Assembly (NCBI RefSeq): GCF_040515995.1
Contig: NZ_CP159485.1
Coordinates: 2,046,001 to 2,110,000 of the forward strand
DNA length: 64,000 nucleotides
Origin: Proteinivorax hydrogeniformans
Lineage (GTDB): Bacteria; Bacillota; Proteinivoracia; Proteinivoracales; Proteinivoracaceae
Reading direction: 5' to 3'
Under the pieces are notes generated by a model. The model was not told the origin of the DNA, did no database searches, and saw nothing but the letters and a program-made list of their open reading frames with translations. How positions within the stretch are numbered: position 1 is the first letter of the stretch; each line of letters opens with the position of its first letter. Both the position numbers and the translations under genes were made by a program. Shown piece by piece: positions 8,207 through 17,472 of this stretch.

Positions 8207-8656
8207 TTAAAACAGCTTTGAACTATCTAATAATAAAGTTACTGGCCCTTGGTTTGTTAAGGATACGTCCATGTCCGCTCCAAACTGACCAGTTTCTACT
8301 GTCAACCCTTGATTTTTAAGTTCTTCCTTTACCATAAGATATAGGGCATTGGCTTCATTAGGAGGAGCGCTATCAGAAAATGAAGGTCTTCTTCCTCGTC
8401 TACAGTCACCACAAAGGGTAAATTGAGGTACTAATAATATCTCGCCTTTTATGTCTTTAATGGATAAGTTCATTTTCTGATTATCGTCTTCGAAAATCCT
8501 AAGGTTTACCAGCTTATCAACTATATATTCACAGTCTTTTTGATCGTCTTTGTCTTCCACGCCAAGAAGCACCATCATTCCATGCCCTATCTTTCCTATA
8601 ACCTGATTATTAACGTTAACTTTTGCATCTGTGACCCTTTGGATTACAGCACGCAT
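8207..8656 (-). CDS. dtd: D-aminoacyl-tRNA deacylase
   Basis: Dtd hydrolyses D-aminoacyl-tRNAs (and glycyl-tRNA-Ala) to protect translation. The protein is 149 aa, normal for the family, and shows 'MRAVIQRV' at the start, 'LLVPQFTLCGD' near residue 75 with 'GRRPSFSDSAPP', and the C-terminal 'TGQFGADMDVSLTNQGPVT' with the Gly-cisPro-type motif region. Its ATG directly abuts the relA stop codon, indicating translational coupling. Confidence 0.96.
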   Translation of the reverse strand: MRAVIQRVTDAKVNVNNQVIGKIGHGMMVLLGVEDKDDQKDCEYIVDKLVNLRIFEDDNQKMNLSIKDIKGEILLVPQFTLCGDCRRGRRPSFSDSAPPNEANALYLMVKEELKNQGLTVETGQFGADMDVSLTNQGPVTLLLDSSKLF

Positions 8657-10828
8657 TTAGACATCACTCCTCGTTCCTTGTCTTCTTATGCTATAAACTG
8701 ATTGAATAGATTTTATGCGATCTTTTATCTTAGATAGGTGTTTAATATCTTCCACTTCTATTGTTAAGCTTACTAAAGCATTGCCATCGTTTTTCCCTTT
8801 ACCGTTGACAGATAGGATGTCAGCTTTAGACTCAGTAACTACATTCATTACTTCTTTTAGAAGCCCCGGCCTATCCCAAGCATACACAGAAAAGCTAGCA
8901 GGGTAACTTTTGCTAACCTGTTCATCCCAACTAACTTCTAATAATCTTGAGTTTGAAATTCTATTCTTATTAACGTTAACACAATCACTTCTGTGAATGG
9001 AGACCCCTCTCCCCTTTGTTATATAACCGACTATATCATCTCCAGGGACTGGGTTACAGCACTTTGAAAACCTGAGTAATAGGTTGTCCACTCCTTTTAT
9101 GCTAACACCTTGTTGTGGAGCCTTTTTTTCTTTATGCATATTCAAGTCTTCTATAGTAGGCTCTTTTTCAGGGAATTCTTTTTGGTATTCTGCCTCTAAC
9201 TTTTTAGCGATAGAATTTGCGCTAAAGCTACCGTTGCCAACTGCCGCATAAAGGTCATTGGCAGTGGAGTAATTATATCTTTCAATTATTTTAGAAAGAT
9301 AATGGTCCAAAATTAGCTCTTCCGGTTCAAAGCCTAATTTTTCAACTTCTTTATCTAAAAGTTCCTTACCTCGTTCAATGGTTTCGCCTAGCTTTTCTTT
9401 TTTAAACCATTGTCTAATTTTTGTTTTTGCATGAGATGTTTTCACGTATTTAAGCCAATCTCGACTGGGGCTTTTTTCTTTTTTTGTTATAATTTCTATA
9501 ATATCACCGTTTGTTAGCCGATGATCAGCAGATACAATACCTCCATTAACCTTTGCTCCTTTGAATCTATGTCCTATATCCGTATGAATTCTATATGCAA
9601 AATCTACAGGTACTGCCCCCTTTGGAAGATCTATTACATCACCTTTAGGGGTAAAAACAAACACCTCATCATCAAATAAGTCAATCTTTAAAGACTCCAT
9701 ATATTCTCTGGCATCATTTAAGTCGTTCTGCCACTCCATGAATTGTCTAAACCAAGATAGTTTTTCCTCAAACTGCTTATTTATCTTTGTTCCTTCTTTA
9801 TAGCGCCAGTGAGCAGCGATACCGTACTCCGCAGTTCTATGCATATCCCACGTCCGTATTTGTATCTCTAGGGGATTTCCTTTAGGGCATAGAACAGTTG
9901 TGTGCAGCGACTGGTACATATTGGGCTTAGGCATAGCTATATAATCTTTAAATCTTCCTGGTATCGGCTTGTATTGACTATGTATTATACCAAGTATTCC
10001 ATAGCATTCCTTTACAGAGTTTACAATAATTCTAACTGCTGTAAGGTCATAGATTTCGTTAAATTGTTTACCCTTTTGATCCATCTTTTGATATATACTA
10101 TATAAATGCTTAGGCCGTCCACCTATATCTGCATTTATTCCTGCCTTAACTGCCTCATCACGAAGCTGGTCTATAATTTTTTTTATAAACGCTTCTCTTT
10201 CTTCTCTTTTTTGAGAGATTTGCTCCACTAAATTATAGTATTCTTTGGGCTTTGTATGTCGAAACGCCAAGTCTTCGAGCTCCCACTTGACCTTAAAAAT
10301 CCCCAGGCGATTAGCTAAAGGGGCGTAAATATCCATGGTTTCTTTCGCCATTCTTTTTTGTTTTTCTTCGGAGCAATATGATAAAGTTCTCATGTTATGT
10401 AGGCGGTCAGCTAGCTTTATAATTATTACTCTGATATCTGTTGCCATGGCCATAAACATTTTCCTAAAGCTTTCGGCCTGTTGCTCCTCTTTGGACTTAA
10501 AATTTATCTTTTTAAGCTTAGTTACACCGTCCACTAGCTGCGCTATCCGTGAACCAAATTGTTGCTTTACTTCCTCAATAGTAACTGAGGTGTCTTCAAC
10601 TACATCATGTAAGAGAGCAGCAGCTATTGTATCTACATCCATCTCTAACTTTGTAAGTATTGTGGCAACTTCTAAAGGATGAACAATAAAGGAGTCTCCC
10701 GACTCCCTTTTTTGCCCGCTATGTGCTTTATGTGCCAAGGCAAAGGCCTTATCTAATATAAGCAGATCTGAACGCTTGTCATACTTTCTTACATTCTCTT
10801 TAATATTTTCCATCTGCTGATTCGACAC
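8657..10828 (-). CDS. relA: Bifunctional (p)ppGpp synthetase/hydrolase RelA/SpoT family
   Basis: This 723-aa long RSH enzyme makes and degrades (p)ppGpp. The N-terminal HD hydrolase domain keeps its histidines and acids (HPLEVA, ALLHDVVEDT, about 48-75). The synthetase domain has 'GRFKDYIAMPKPNMYQSLHTTV' with RFKD, the RxKD form found in bifunctional enzymes, and 'EIQIRTWDMHRTAEYGIAAHW'. TGS (about 390-450), a zinc-finger-like 'CCNPVPGD' near 585 and a C-terminal ACT domain follow. Start GTG at 10828 follows AGGTGGGG. It is in one run with recJ, apt and dtd. Confidence 0.97.
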   Translation of the reverse strand: MSNQQMENIKENVRKYDKRSDLLILDKAFALAHKAHSGQKRESGDSFIVHPLEVATILTKLEMDVDTIAAALLHDVVEDTSVTIEEVKQQFGSRIAQLVDGVTKLKKINFKSKEEQQAESFRKMFMAMATDIRVIIIKLADRLHNMRTLSYCSEEKQKRMAKETMDIYAPLANRLGIFKVKWELEDLAFRHTKPKEYYNLVEQISQKREEREAFIKKIIDQLRDEAVKAGINADIGGRPKHLYSIYQKMDQKGKQFNEIYDLTAVRIIVNSVKECYGILGIIHSQYKPIPGRFKDYIAMPKPNMYQSLHTTVLCPKGNPLEIQIRTWDMHRTAEYGIAAHWRYKEGTKINKQFEEKLSWFRQFMEWQNDLNDAREYMESLKIDLFDDEVFVFTPKGDVIDLPKGAVPVDFAYRIHTDIGHRFKGAKVNGGIVSADHRLTNGDIIEIITKKEKSPSRDWLKYVKTSHAKTKIRQWFKKEKLGETIERGKELLDKEVEKLGFEPEELILDHYLSKIIERYNYSTANDLYAAVGNGSFSANSIAKKLEAEYQKEFPEKEPTIEDLNMHKEKKAPQQGVSIKGVDNLLLRFSKCCNPVPGDDIVGYITKGRGVSIHRSDCVNVNKNRISNSRLLEVSWDEQVSKSYPASFSVYAWDRPGLLKEVMNVVTESKADILSVNGKGKNDGNALVSLTIEVEDIKHLSKIKDRIKSIQSVYSIRRQGTRSDV

Positions 10829-10855
10829 TTTATCCCCACCTTTGCCTAATTTTAA

Positions 10856-11368
10856 TTAATATGTTATCAGGGATTTAATATCATACCCTTTAAGCTTATC
10901 TCTGCCATTTAGATATGTTAACTCTATCAAGAAAGTCACGCCTATAACCTCTCCGCCTAGCTCTTTTACCAGATCTACCGTTGATTTAACTGTGCCACCA
11001 GTAGCTAACAAATCGTCTGCTACTATAACCTTATCACCAGGCTTTATCGCATCTTTGTGGATCTGTAAAGTGTCGTTTCCATACTCTAACTCATAATTTG
11101 CTTCTACAACTTCGTAAGGAAGCTTGCCAGATTTTCTTACTGGTACAAAACCACTAGTAAGTTCGTACGCTAAAGGAGTACCAATCAAAAAGCCTCTAGC
11201 TTCTGGTCCTACAACCACATCTACTTGTTGCCCATAAAAAGGCTCTGCCATTTGCTTTATAGCTTCTTTAAAAGCTACTCCGTCTTGCATTAAAGTGGTA
11301 ATATCCTTAAAACTAATACCTTCATGTGGAAAATCCTCAATTACTCTTATTTTACTTTTTAAATCCAT
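10856..11368 (-). CDS. apt: Adenine phosphoribosyltransferase
   Basis: It salvages adenine to AMP using PRPP. The 170-aa protein begins with the typical 'DFPHEGISFKDITTLMQD' and has the PRPP-binding motif 'VIVADDLLATGGT' near residue 114, plus 'GPEARGFL' near 54. ATG follows AGGAGG. Its start overlaps the recJ end by 10 nt, so recJ-apt are coupled; the recJ-apt-relA order is conserved in Bacillota. Confidence 0.97.
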   Translation of the reverse strand: MDLKSKIRVIEDFPHEGISFKDITTLMQDGVAFKEAIKQMAEPFYGQQVDVVVGPEARGFLIGTPLAYELTSGFVPVRKSGKLPYEVVEANYELEYGNDTLQIHKDAIKPGDKVIVADDLLATGGTVKSTVDLVKELGGEVIGVTFLIELTYLNGRDKLKGYDIKSLITY

Positions 11369-13710
11369 ACTTTTTCCTCCTCGTCAATGAACATCTGACT
11401 TTTTATAAGACTATCTAGGGAAGTAGTCAAGGCATAATCAAACCATTTTTGATATAACATTTGTTGATTTTTGTATAGTTTATATTTGCTACCTTGTTCT
11501 ATATCCACTTTTGATTGACCTTCATCATTTAAATAAAAGTGTCCATTGTTCTCTTTTATTATTCCTTGCTCTTTCAATATATTTATGCCTCTTAAGGCTA
11601 AATAACGACTGTTTGCATTCAAGTTCATATATTGTAAAACCATTGTGATGTCAGCTGTTTGTTTAGGTTGTCTTTTAATAGCAGTATAAATAGCTCGCAA
11701 AAAATTTTTTGATGGAAACAGGTTTACCATTTCTTTTCTAAAACCTATTATTAGTTTTTCCTTGTCAATCTCAGATATAATATATCTAAACTGTTTTTGT
11801 GTGCAAGGGGGATCAACCAAAATCGCTATCCCATTTTTAAAGTCAGGCTTTTCGTTATAGTCTAATACCACTATATTGTCAAATTCCTTGCTGAAATTTT
11901 CTAAATAGTCCTTATGATAACTATTTGTAAACAAAAGATATTTTTGATCAGCTTTATTACTTTCCTTTATATATTTTAACACATTGACTCCTCTTAGGTC
12001 TAATGGAAAAGCAACGTTTTGCTCTGCTTTACAGCTTTTTATGTCTAATATTTTTAGCTGTAAAGAGGTTTTCCCTTGAAATGTATTTTTTTCAATATAT
12101 CCTAATAAGTTTATTTTATCTTGCCCGTTTATAGTATCAACTAGGTAATCCTTTTTAAATCCAATCGAATTAATCCAGTTGCCTTTTAAGTTAAAACTTA
12201 TCTTTAGGTGGTTTTTTTCTTTGCCTACTAGATTATAATTGGCAACCGGTAGCTGATTTACCGCAAAAACAGGGGCAGGGTTTTGCTGGCCAAAGGGCTT
12301 TAGTAGCTCAACCTCATCAATAAGAGATAAGCTTAGTTCATCATGACATAAAGTGAAATCCACCGAAACCTTTGGTGTTAAATATTTATCTATTCCTACG
12401 GAAATAGCGTAATTGTTTAACTCTTGACGGAACTTATTAATCTTATCTACCTCTATTGAAAGTCCTGCGGCCATAGCGTGACCACCAAACTTTGTCAGTA
12501 AATGACTGACACTTTCTAGTGCATCATATAGATGAAACCCTTCTACACTTCTACTAGATCCAGTTGCTATTTGAGACTTTTCATCTATGGATAAAATTAT
12601 TACAGGACGGTGAAACTTCTCCACTATCCTAGAAGCAACAATTCCGATAACTCCTTTATGCCAGGATTTATCGCCAATTACTATAACCTTGGTATCAGCA
12701 AGGTCCATTTCTTCCACCATTTTTACTGCCTGCTCATAAATTTCTTTTTCTAGTTCTTGCCTATGCTTATTTTGCTCATTTAAGCTTAAAGCTATTTGCA
12801 TACCTTGCTGTTCATTATCACAAAGTAATAAGTCCAAAGCCTGGTTAGGATCATTGACTCGACCTGCTGCATTTAACCTTGGACCAAAACCAAATCCTAA
12901 ATGGTAACTCTCAATTGGATAAGAGATTCCACTTGCCTCAGCAAGCCATTTTAAATTAGGACGCAAATTTTCATTCATCTGCTGTAACCCTAAAGCTACT
13001 ATCGTTCTATTTTCCCCAATAAGCGGAACTAAATCAGCTACAGTCCCTAAAGCTACTATATCCAAAAATTGACTCCAGTTTTCTTTCCCATAGTGCTTAT
13101 AAGTAGCATGAACTAATTTTAAAGCTAAACCCACACCAGCTAATTCTTTAAAAGGGTAGGTACAACCTTGCTGTTTGGGGTTCACTATGCTGTAGGCCTT
13201 CGGATACTCTTCTGCTGGATGATGATGATCGGTTATAATACAGTCCACTTTATGAGAGTTTAAAAAATCTACTTCATCTACAGCGGATATGCCACAATCT
13301 ACTGTTATTACTAAACTAACTCCTTCGGCTATATATTTTTCTAAGGTTTCACTTTTTAAACCATAACCTTCTGATCTGATTGGTATATGATAGAGTAAAT
13401 TTGCTTCAAGCTTACTAAGAGCAGCATACAGCACTGCGGTACTAGTAATACCATCTACATCATAATCTCCAAAAATCAGTATTTTCTCTTTTTCCTCTAT
13501 AGCCTTTGTAATTCTTTCTACAGCTGCATCCATCCCCTGCAAACGGGAAGGAGAGTGTAAATTACCGGTGCAAGGGTGCAAAAATTCATCGATGTTTTCT
13601 ATGCCTCTGTTAACTAACAGCTTAGCTAAAAATAAAGAGACATTATACTTTTCTGAGATATCTTTAGCTTTTTTTTCACACGGATTGTGCAATACCCAAT
13701 CTTTCTCCAT
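11359..13710 (-). CDS. recJ: Single-stranded-DNA-specific 5'-3' exonuclease RecJ
   Basis: RecJ trims 5' ends in recombinational and mismatch repair. The 783-aa protein shows the DHH phosphoesterase motifs 'FGDYDVDGITSTA' (about 80), 'VDCGISA' (about 136), 'TDHHHP' (about 158) and 'VALGTVADLVP' (about 217). The DHHA1 domain follows with 'SGRS'-like 'ATGSSRSVEGF' and 'GGHAMAAGLS'. The OB-fold domain and a roughly 220-aa C-terminal extension typical of long Bacillota RecJ proteins complete it. ATG lies after GGGAG. It probably starts the recJ-apt-relA-dtd-MBL operon. Confidence 0.96.
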   Translation of the reverse strand: MEKDWVLHNPCEKKAKDISEKYNVSLFLAKLLVNRGIENIDEFLHPCTGNLHSPSRLQGMDAAVERITKAIEEKEKILIFGDYDVDGITSTAVLYAALSKLEANLLYHIPIRSEGYGLKSETLEKYIAEGVSLVITVDCGISAVDEVDFLNSHKVDCIITDHHHPAEEYPKAYSIVNPKQQGCTYPFKELAGVGLALKLVHATYKHYGKENWSQFLDIVALGTVADLVPLIGENRTIVALGLQQMNENLRPNLKWLAEASGISYPIESYHLGFGFGPRLNAAGRVNDPNQALDLLLCDNEQQGMQIALSLNEQNKHRQELEKEIYEQAVKMVEEMDLADTKVIVIGDKSWHKGVIGIVASRIVEKFHRPVIILSIDEKSQIATGSSRSVEGFHLYDALESVSHLLTKFGGHAMAAGLSIEVDKINKFRQELNNYAISVGIDKYLTPKVSVDFTLCHDELSLSLIDEVELLKPFGQQNPAPVFAVNQLPVANYNLVGKEKNHLKISFNLKGNWINSIGFKKDYLVDTINGQDKINLLGYIEKNTFQGKTSLQLKILDIKSCKAEQNVAFPLDLRGVNVLKYIKESNKADQKYLLFTNSYHKDYLENFSKEFDNIVVLDYNEKPDFKNGIAILVDPPCTQKQFRYIISEIDKEKLIIGFRKEMVNLFPSKNFLRAIYTAIKRQPKQTADITMVLQYMNLNANSRYLALRGINILKEQGIIKENNGHFYLNDEGQSKVDIEQGSKYKLYKNQQMLYQKWFDYALTTSLDSLIKSQMFIDEEEKVWI

Positions 13711-13752
13711 AGTTTCATTCTCCCTATTTTTAGGTTCATACCAATAAAGATA

Positions 13753-14109
13753 TTAACTTAGGTTTACTAGTATCTTATTTGGTAGACATACTATCTGCTC
13801 ACTTTGCGTGCTAATCCACCCTGTCAACGAACAACATATCTGCTGAGGATAGTCTTCTTTACTCATCCTCTCCATCTTAACTTTTCCTTCTTTAGATATT
13901 AAAGTTGCCCATTTGTCTTCTTCAAATTGAAAGTGATAATTTAAGGCTTCTGTATCATTATTTATAGCAAAACTCAACACTTTCTCTCCATCTATTGAGA
14001 CTACCACATATTCACCTGGTTCTGAATTCATCACAAAGCCAAAAAAAATCATGAAAGCCACTGCAAATAATCCAATTGATAGCACTAAAATTTTATCCCC
14101 TTGCTTCAT
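13753..14109 (-). CDS. NusG domain II-containing membrane-anchored protein
   Basis: A stand-alone NusG domain II protein: one N-terminal membrane helix (about residues 6-26), then an extracytoplasmic domain with 'GEYVVVSIDGE', 'GWIS' and a C-terminal 'IVCLPNKI'. Three cysteines (two adjacent in 'QICCSL', one in 'IVCLP') sit where family members have paired cysteines, suggesting a disulfide or ligand site (inference). The frame is open from a TTG at 14121, but AGGTG lies just before the ATG at 14109, giving 118 aa (MKQGDKIL). Such genes often lie near redox or membrane complexes in Clostridia; none is beside it here. Confidence 0.78.
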   Translation of the reverse strand: MKQGDKILVLSIGLFAVAFMIFFGFVMNSEPGEYVVVSIDGEKVLSFAINNDTEALNYHFQFEEDKWATLISKEGKVKMERMSKEDYPQQICCSLTGWISTQSEQIVCLPNKILVNLS

Positions 14110-14196
14110 TTCACACCTCAACTTTTAAGTTATAGTACAATATAGATTTTATCCACATTAAAATGTTTTTTCAAGGGTTAATTAGCTATTTGAAAT

Positions 14197-14244
14197 AATA
14201 AATTAAAAAAACTAGGGAAAAATCCCTAGTTTTTTTAATTTATT
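14197..14244 (-). terminator. Very strong terminator at the end of the secDF operon
   Basis: A perfect 21-bp inverted repeat with a 6-nt loop (stem core aaaaaaactaggg / ccctagttttttt) ends in A/T runs on both sides, and its outer edge reaches into the secF stop codon. It should end transcription from secF on the minus strand and could act in both directions. Confidence 0.92.
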
Positions 14245-15136
14245 ATGCTGCTTTTTTCGCACTTTTATTTCTCAAAGCTAACCATACAGGACTTGCTACA
14301 AAGATCGAAGAGTATGTCCCGCTTATAACACCAAAAAATAGCGGAATTGCAAAAGGCTGTAAAGTTTCTCCGCCTAAAAACAAGAGTGACCCTAGCACTA
14401 AAATAGTGGTAAGTGATGTGTTAACAGATCTAACTATTGTTTGGCTAATGCTTGTATTAACAATTTCTGAATCAGATTCTTTTGCTTTATACTTAAGGTT
14501 TTCTCTTACTCTGTCAAAAACAACTATGGTATCATTTATAGAGTAACCTACAATAGTTAATATTGCTGCGACAAAAGGCGTATTTAACTCAATATTAAAT
14601 ATGGAAAATACTAAAAGTACTATTAAAATATCAAATACCAATGCACAAAGTGCAGAAATAGCGAATAATAATTGAAATCTATAGCTAATATATAAAATCA
14701 AAATTACAGCTGCCACTAGCAATGAAAGAAGTGCATTTCTTATTAGTTCTTGTCCAACTTGAGGCCCTATATCTTCAACTTCGCCTCTTGAATATCCTGG
14801 AAAACTATCTTCAAGTGAGTTCAATAACTCCACTCTACTATCTTCCGGCAGAGGTATAGTTCTAATATAAAACTCGCTTTCATCTATGCTTTGTACAAAG
14901 CTGTTTTCTAGACTAACCGATTCTCCATCCATATCTTCCACAGTTAAGCTAGCTAGTACCTCTCGTACATCTTCAGTATTAACGTCTTCTCCTAGTTCTA
15001 CCTGTACTCCAATCCCACCTGTAAAGTGAATTCCAAAGTTTAGGCCCACAACTAACATTATTAAAACACTTAGAAGTGCTATCACTCCGGAAACTAAAAC
15101 CCACTTTTTCCAATTATCCATTATATTTATATTCAT
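14243..15136 (-). CDS. secF: Protein translocase subunit SecF
   Basis: SecF with SecD uses the membrane ion gradient to complete Sec-dependent export. The protein has six membrane segments: one N-terminal, then a periplasmic-type domain with 'GGIGVQVEL', then five C-terminal. It carries the RND-family signature 'VGYSINDTIVVFDRVREN' near residue 205. The frame is open from GTG at 15145, but the ATG at 15136 (MNINIMDNWKKW) is better spaced from AGGTGAGG, giving 297 aa. It begins 9 nt after the secD stop. Confidence 0.96.
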   Translation of the reverse strand: MNINIMDNWKKWVLVSGVIALLSVLIMLVVGLNFGIHFTGGIGVQVELGEDVNTEDVREVLASLTVEDMDGESVSLENSFVQSIDESEFYIRTIPLPEDSRVELLNSLEDSFPGYSRGEVEDIGPQVGQELIRNALLSLLVAAVILILYISYRFQLLFAISALCALVFDILIVLLVFSIFNIELNTPFVAAILTIVGYSINDTIVVFDRVRENLKYKAKESDSEIVNTSISQTIVRSVNTSLTTILVLGSLLFLGGETLQPFAIPLFFGVISGTYSSIFVASPVWLALRNKSAKKAA

Positions 15137-15145
15137 CAGCCTCAC

Positions 15146-16372
15146 CTACCTTACACCAAAAAGCTTGGTATTTTTTATTAGGTTGGAGTTTACTACCACG
15201 CTTAGTAATATCCTAGTTATAAACAGTGCAGTAAACATACTCACCACTACACCAATAGAAAGTGTAACAGCAAAACCTCTAATAGGCCCTGCCCCCATAG
15301 AAAATAGCACTGCTGCCACTATAAGTGTGGTAATGTTGGAGTCCAAAATAGTTGTTTTCGCCCTTCTAAAGCCTGACTCTAACCCACTTTTAAGAGTTTT
15401 TCCGTTTCTTATTTCCTCTTTTATTCTTTCAAATATGATTACGTTAGCGTCAACCGCCATTCCGATAGTTAAAATCAAACCGGCTATGCCAGGAAGAGAA
15501 AGTACAACCCCAATACCCAGCATCGAAAACATAACTAGTAACAGATATATCAACAAGCTAAATGCTGCTATAAGACCTGGGACTCGATAGAATATTATCA
15601 TAAATAACATTACTAAACCTAACCCAAATAAACCTGCATAAAGTGAAGCTTGTAGTGCGCGACTTCCTAATTCTGGTCCTACAGAGCGAACCTCAAGTTG
15701 TTCTAATTCAAGGGGTAACGCCCCTGATCTTAAAAGGCTTGCTAAAATAGCTGCATCATCCACATTCCCTACACCTGAGATGACCGCCTGGCCTCCTGTA
15801 ATAGTTTCTTGTGGCACCGGTGATGATATTACTTCGCCATCAAGTTGGATAGGAATACTTTCTCCAGTTTGTGAATGAATTCTAGTAAGTTCTTCAAAAA
15901 TCCTTGACCCCTCATCATCAAGCTCTAACGATACTACCGGCTGGTTAAATTCATTAAAAGTAACCCCTGCATCAACTAGGTTAGCGCCACTAAAAGCTAC
16001 TTCACCTTCAGCGTTTAAAAACTCCAGCTGCGCCGTCTGCCCTATTAGCTCTAAGACATGCTCAGGATCTTGATCTGCGTCAGCTATCTCAATTCTTATT
16101 CTATCACTGCCCTCTTGCTGAATAAGGGGTTCAGTAACACCTAACTGGTCTACACGGTTACGCAAAACTTCAATAGTTCCGCTTAGCGACTCATCAGTAA
16201 CCTCGCTTCTTTCAGTTTCAACAGCCTGCAACAATACATACACGCCACCTTGAAGGTCTAACCCCAAGTTCATATCTCTTTCAATTACTGGTATAGCAAA
16301 AACAGTTACTCCTACTACTATCGCTACAAAAACAGCAAGAGCAATTAAGCTTTTCCAACGTATCATACGCAT
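15146..16372 (-). CDS. secD: Protein translocase subunit SecD
   Basis: SecD is the partner of SecF. It has one N-terminal helix, 'DMNLGLDLQGGVYVLLQA' near residue 35, the extracytoplasmic P1-type domain, then five C-terminal helices with 'LTIGMAVDANVIIFERIKEE' near residue 300. The open frame extends to 16438, but the extra 22 residues look non-coding, and GGGAG sits just ahead of the ATG at 16372 (MRMIRWKS), giving 408 aa. A second ATG two codons later is also possible. It is cotranscribed with secF and the HD gene upstream. Confidence 0.96.
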   Translation of the reverse strand: MRMIRWKSLIALAVFVAIVVGVTVFAIPVIERDMNLGLDLQGGVYVLLQAVETERSEVTDESLSGTIEVLRNRVDQLGVTEPLIQQEGSDRIRIEIADADQDPEHVLELIGQTAQLEFLNAEGEVAFSGANLVDAGVTFNEFNQPVVSLELDDEGSRIFEELTRIHSQTGESIPIQLDGEVISSPVPQETITGGQAVISGVGNVDDAAILASLLRSGALPLELEQLEVRSVGPELGSRALQASLYAGLFGLGLVMLFMIIFYRVPGLIAAFSLLIYLLLVMFSMLGIGVVLSLPGIAGLILTIGMAVDANVIIFERIKEEIRNGKTLKSGLESGFRRAKTTILDSNITTLIVAAVLFSMGAGPIRGFAVTLSIGVVVSMFTALFITRILLSVVVNSNLIKNTKLFGVR

Positions 16373-16438
16373 TTCTCTCCCTTCACCGTTACAATATATA
16401 CAAATTAAATTATAGCTCGATTTTACATGACTTGTCAA

Positions 16439-17098
16439 TTATAGAAGTTTTGCATCATTTATAACTAAGCCAAAGGATGCATCTAAAAATTCTGCTGCAC
16501 GGCGACACATAACCATTCTAGACAGGAAAATCTCAAAATATTCCATGACTGTTGTTATTTCTTGATCTATTTCTAGCTCTAGAGTTATTTTTCTAGTTTC
16601 TGTATCTACGTTTAGAAATGAGTGAATAGCACCATAGTTTACTCTGTCATGAATATCATAAGTGGAGACATCTGGGTTTCTTACTCTAGAACGGTGTACA
16701 TCTGACTTGTCCGCCAATATCAAGGCTGCAGCTACGCTATTGACACTTTCGCCATACTGTTCTTCATGGTTTCCGATAGCAGCAATTATCGTTGCGATTT
16801 CCCCATCATCCATTTCTAAGGACCTTAAAATATCATAGGCTATTACAGCCCCACTTTGTCCATGGTTATACCTGCTCACTACATTCCCTATATCATGTAA
16901 ATAACCTGCAATTGCGGCAAGCTCAACCTCCCTTTCTGAGTATTTTAGTCTTTCCAAGATATTAGATGCTATTTTGGCAACCAAGGAGGTATGTCTAAAG
17001 CTATGTTCAGTAAACCCCATGGCACCTAAATGTTCATTCCCCTTTTTGATAAACTCCTGTGCTGTTGGATGTTGCTTTACATCATTAAATGTAACCAT
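16439..17098 (-). CDS. HD-domain phosphohydrolase-like protein
   Basis: A 219-aa HD-superfamily protein. Metal-ligand candidates are H in 'EHSFRHTSL' (about 32-36), the HD pair in 'GYLHDIGNV' (about 66-70), 'HGQSGAVIAYDIL' and 'NHEEQYGE', and D in 'ALILADKSDVHRSR' near 127. This fits a catalytically competent HD phosphohydrolase of unknown substrate (nucleotide or cyclic nucleotide). ATG at 17098 is 9 nt after AAAGGG; a TTG at 17107 is less likely. It overlaps the P-loop gene by 14 nt and precedes secD, a neighbourhood I have seen in Clostridia (recall, not checked). Confidence 0.85.
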   Translation of the reverse strand: MVTFNDVKQHPTAQEFIKKGNEHLGAMGFTEHSFRHTSLVAKIASNILERLKYSEREVELAAIAGYLHDIGNVVSRYNHGQSGAVIAYDILRSLEMDDGEIATIIAAIGNHEEQYGESVNSVAAALILADKSDVHRSRVRNPDVSTYDIHDRVNYGAIHSFLNVDTETRKITLELEIDQEITTVMEYFEIFLSRMVMCRRAAEFLDASFGLVINDAKLL

Positions 17099-17456
17099 TT
17101 TCTTCAACCCTTTCTTTAATTTTGTTTATAGCTATTTCTAGCACCTCATCTATATCATAGGGATCGGTGTCAATATATATGTCCATATTCTGATGGGCAT
17201 TTGCTAACTTTTTTTTCTGCTCATCTAGTCTGTGCTGTCCCCAGCTTATCGTTGGACGTCTTTTTTTTGCTATTTCTAAGCTGCAACGTAGGTATATTAG
17301 AATATCTGGTTCATATCTACTCCATAACTTTTTTACTATAGAATGTTCTTGAGGAACATTATATGAGCTTTCAAAACCTGCTTTTTTTAGGTTCTTTACT
17401 AATGTAGTCTTCCCTGCTGCACAGTTCCCTACAACAGCAATTTTTATATTTTTCAT
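17085..17456 (-). CDS. Small P-loop ATPase/kinase-like protein, function unknown
   Basis: The 122-aa protein starts with a Walker A motif (VVGNCAAGKTTL, residues 8-19) and ends with an amphipathic helix. It has 'DILIYLRCSLEIAKKRR' in the place of a Walker B/LID region, resembling small nucleoside-kinase folds. No exact family is recognised. The frame is open from 17525, but a GGGGTGAT ribosome binding site precedes the ATG at 17456. It sits between a SpoIIE-type phosphatase and an HD protein, all in line with secDF; a phosphorylation-linked role is an inference from that context only. Confidence 0.75.
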   Translation of the reverse strand: MKNIKIAVVGNCAAGKTTLVKNLKKAGFESSYNVPQEHSIVKKLWSRYEPDILIYLRCSLEIAKKRRPTISWGQHRLDEQKKKLANAHQNMDIYIDTDPYDIDEVLEIAINKIKERVEENGYI

Positions 17457-17472
17457 AATATCACCCCAATTT

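Noticed and set aside
16373-16438. N-terminal extension of SecD
   Set aside because: The extra 22 codons lack SD and family similarity; GGGAG directly precedes the ATG at 16372.
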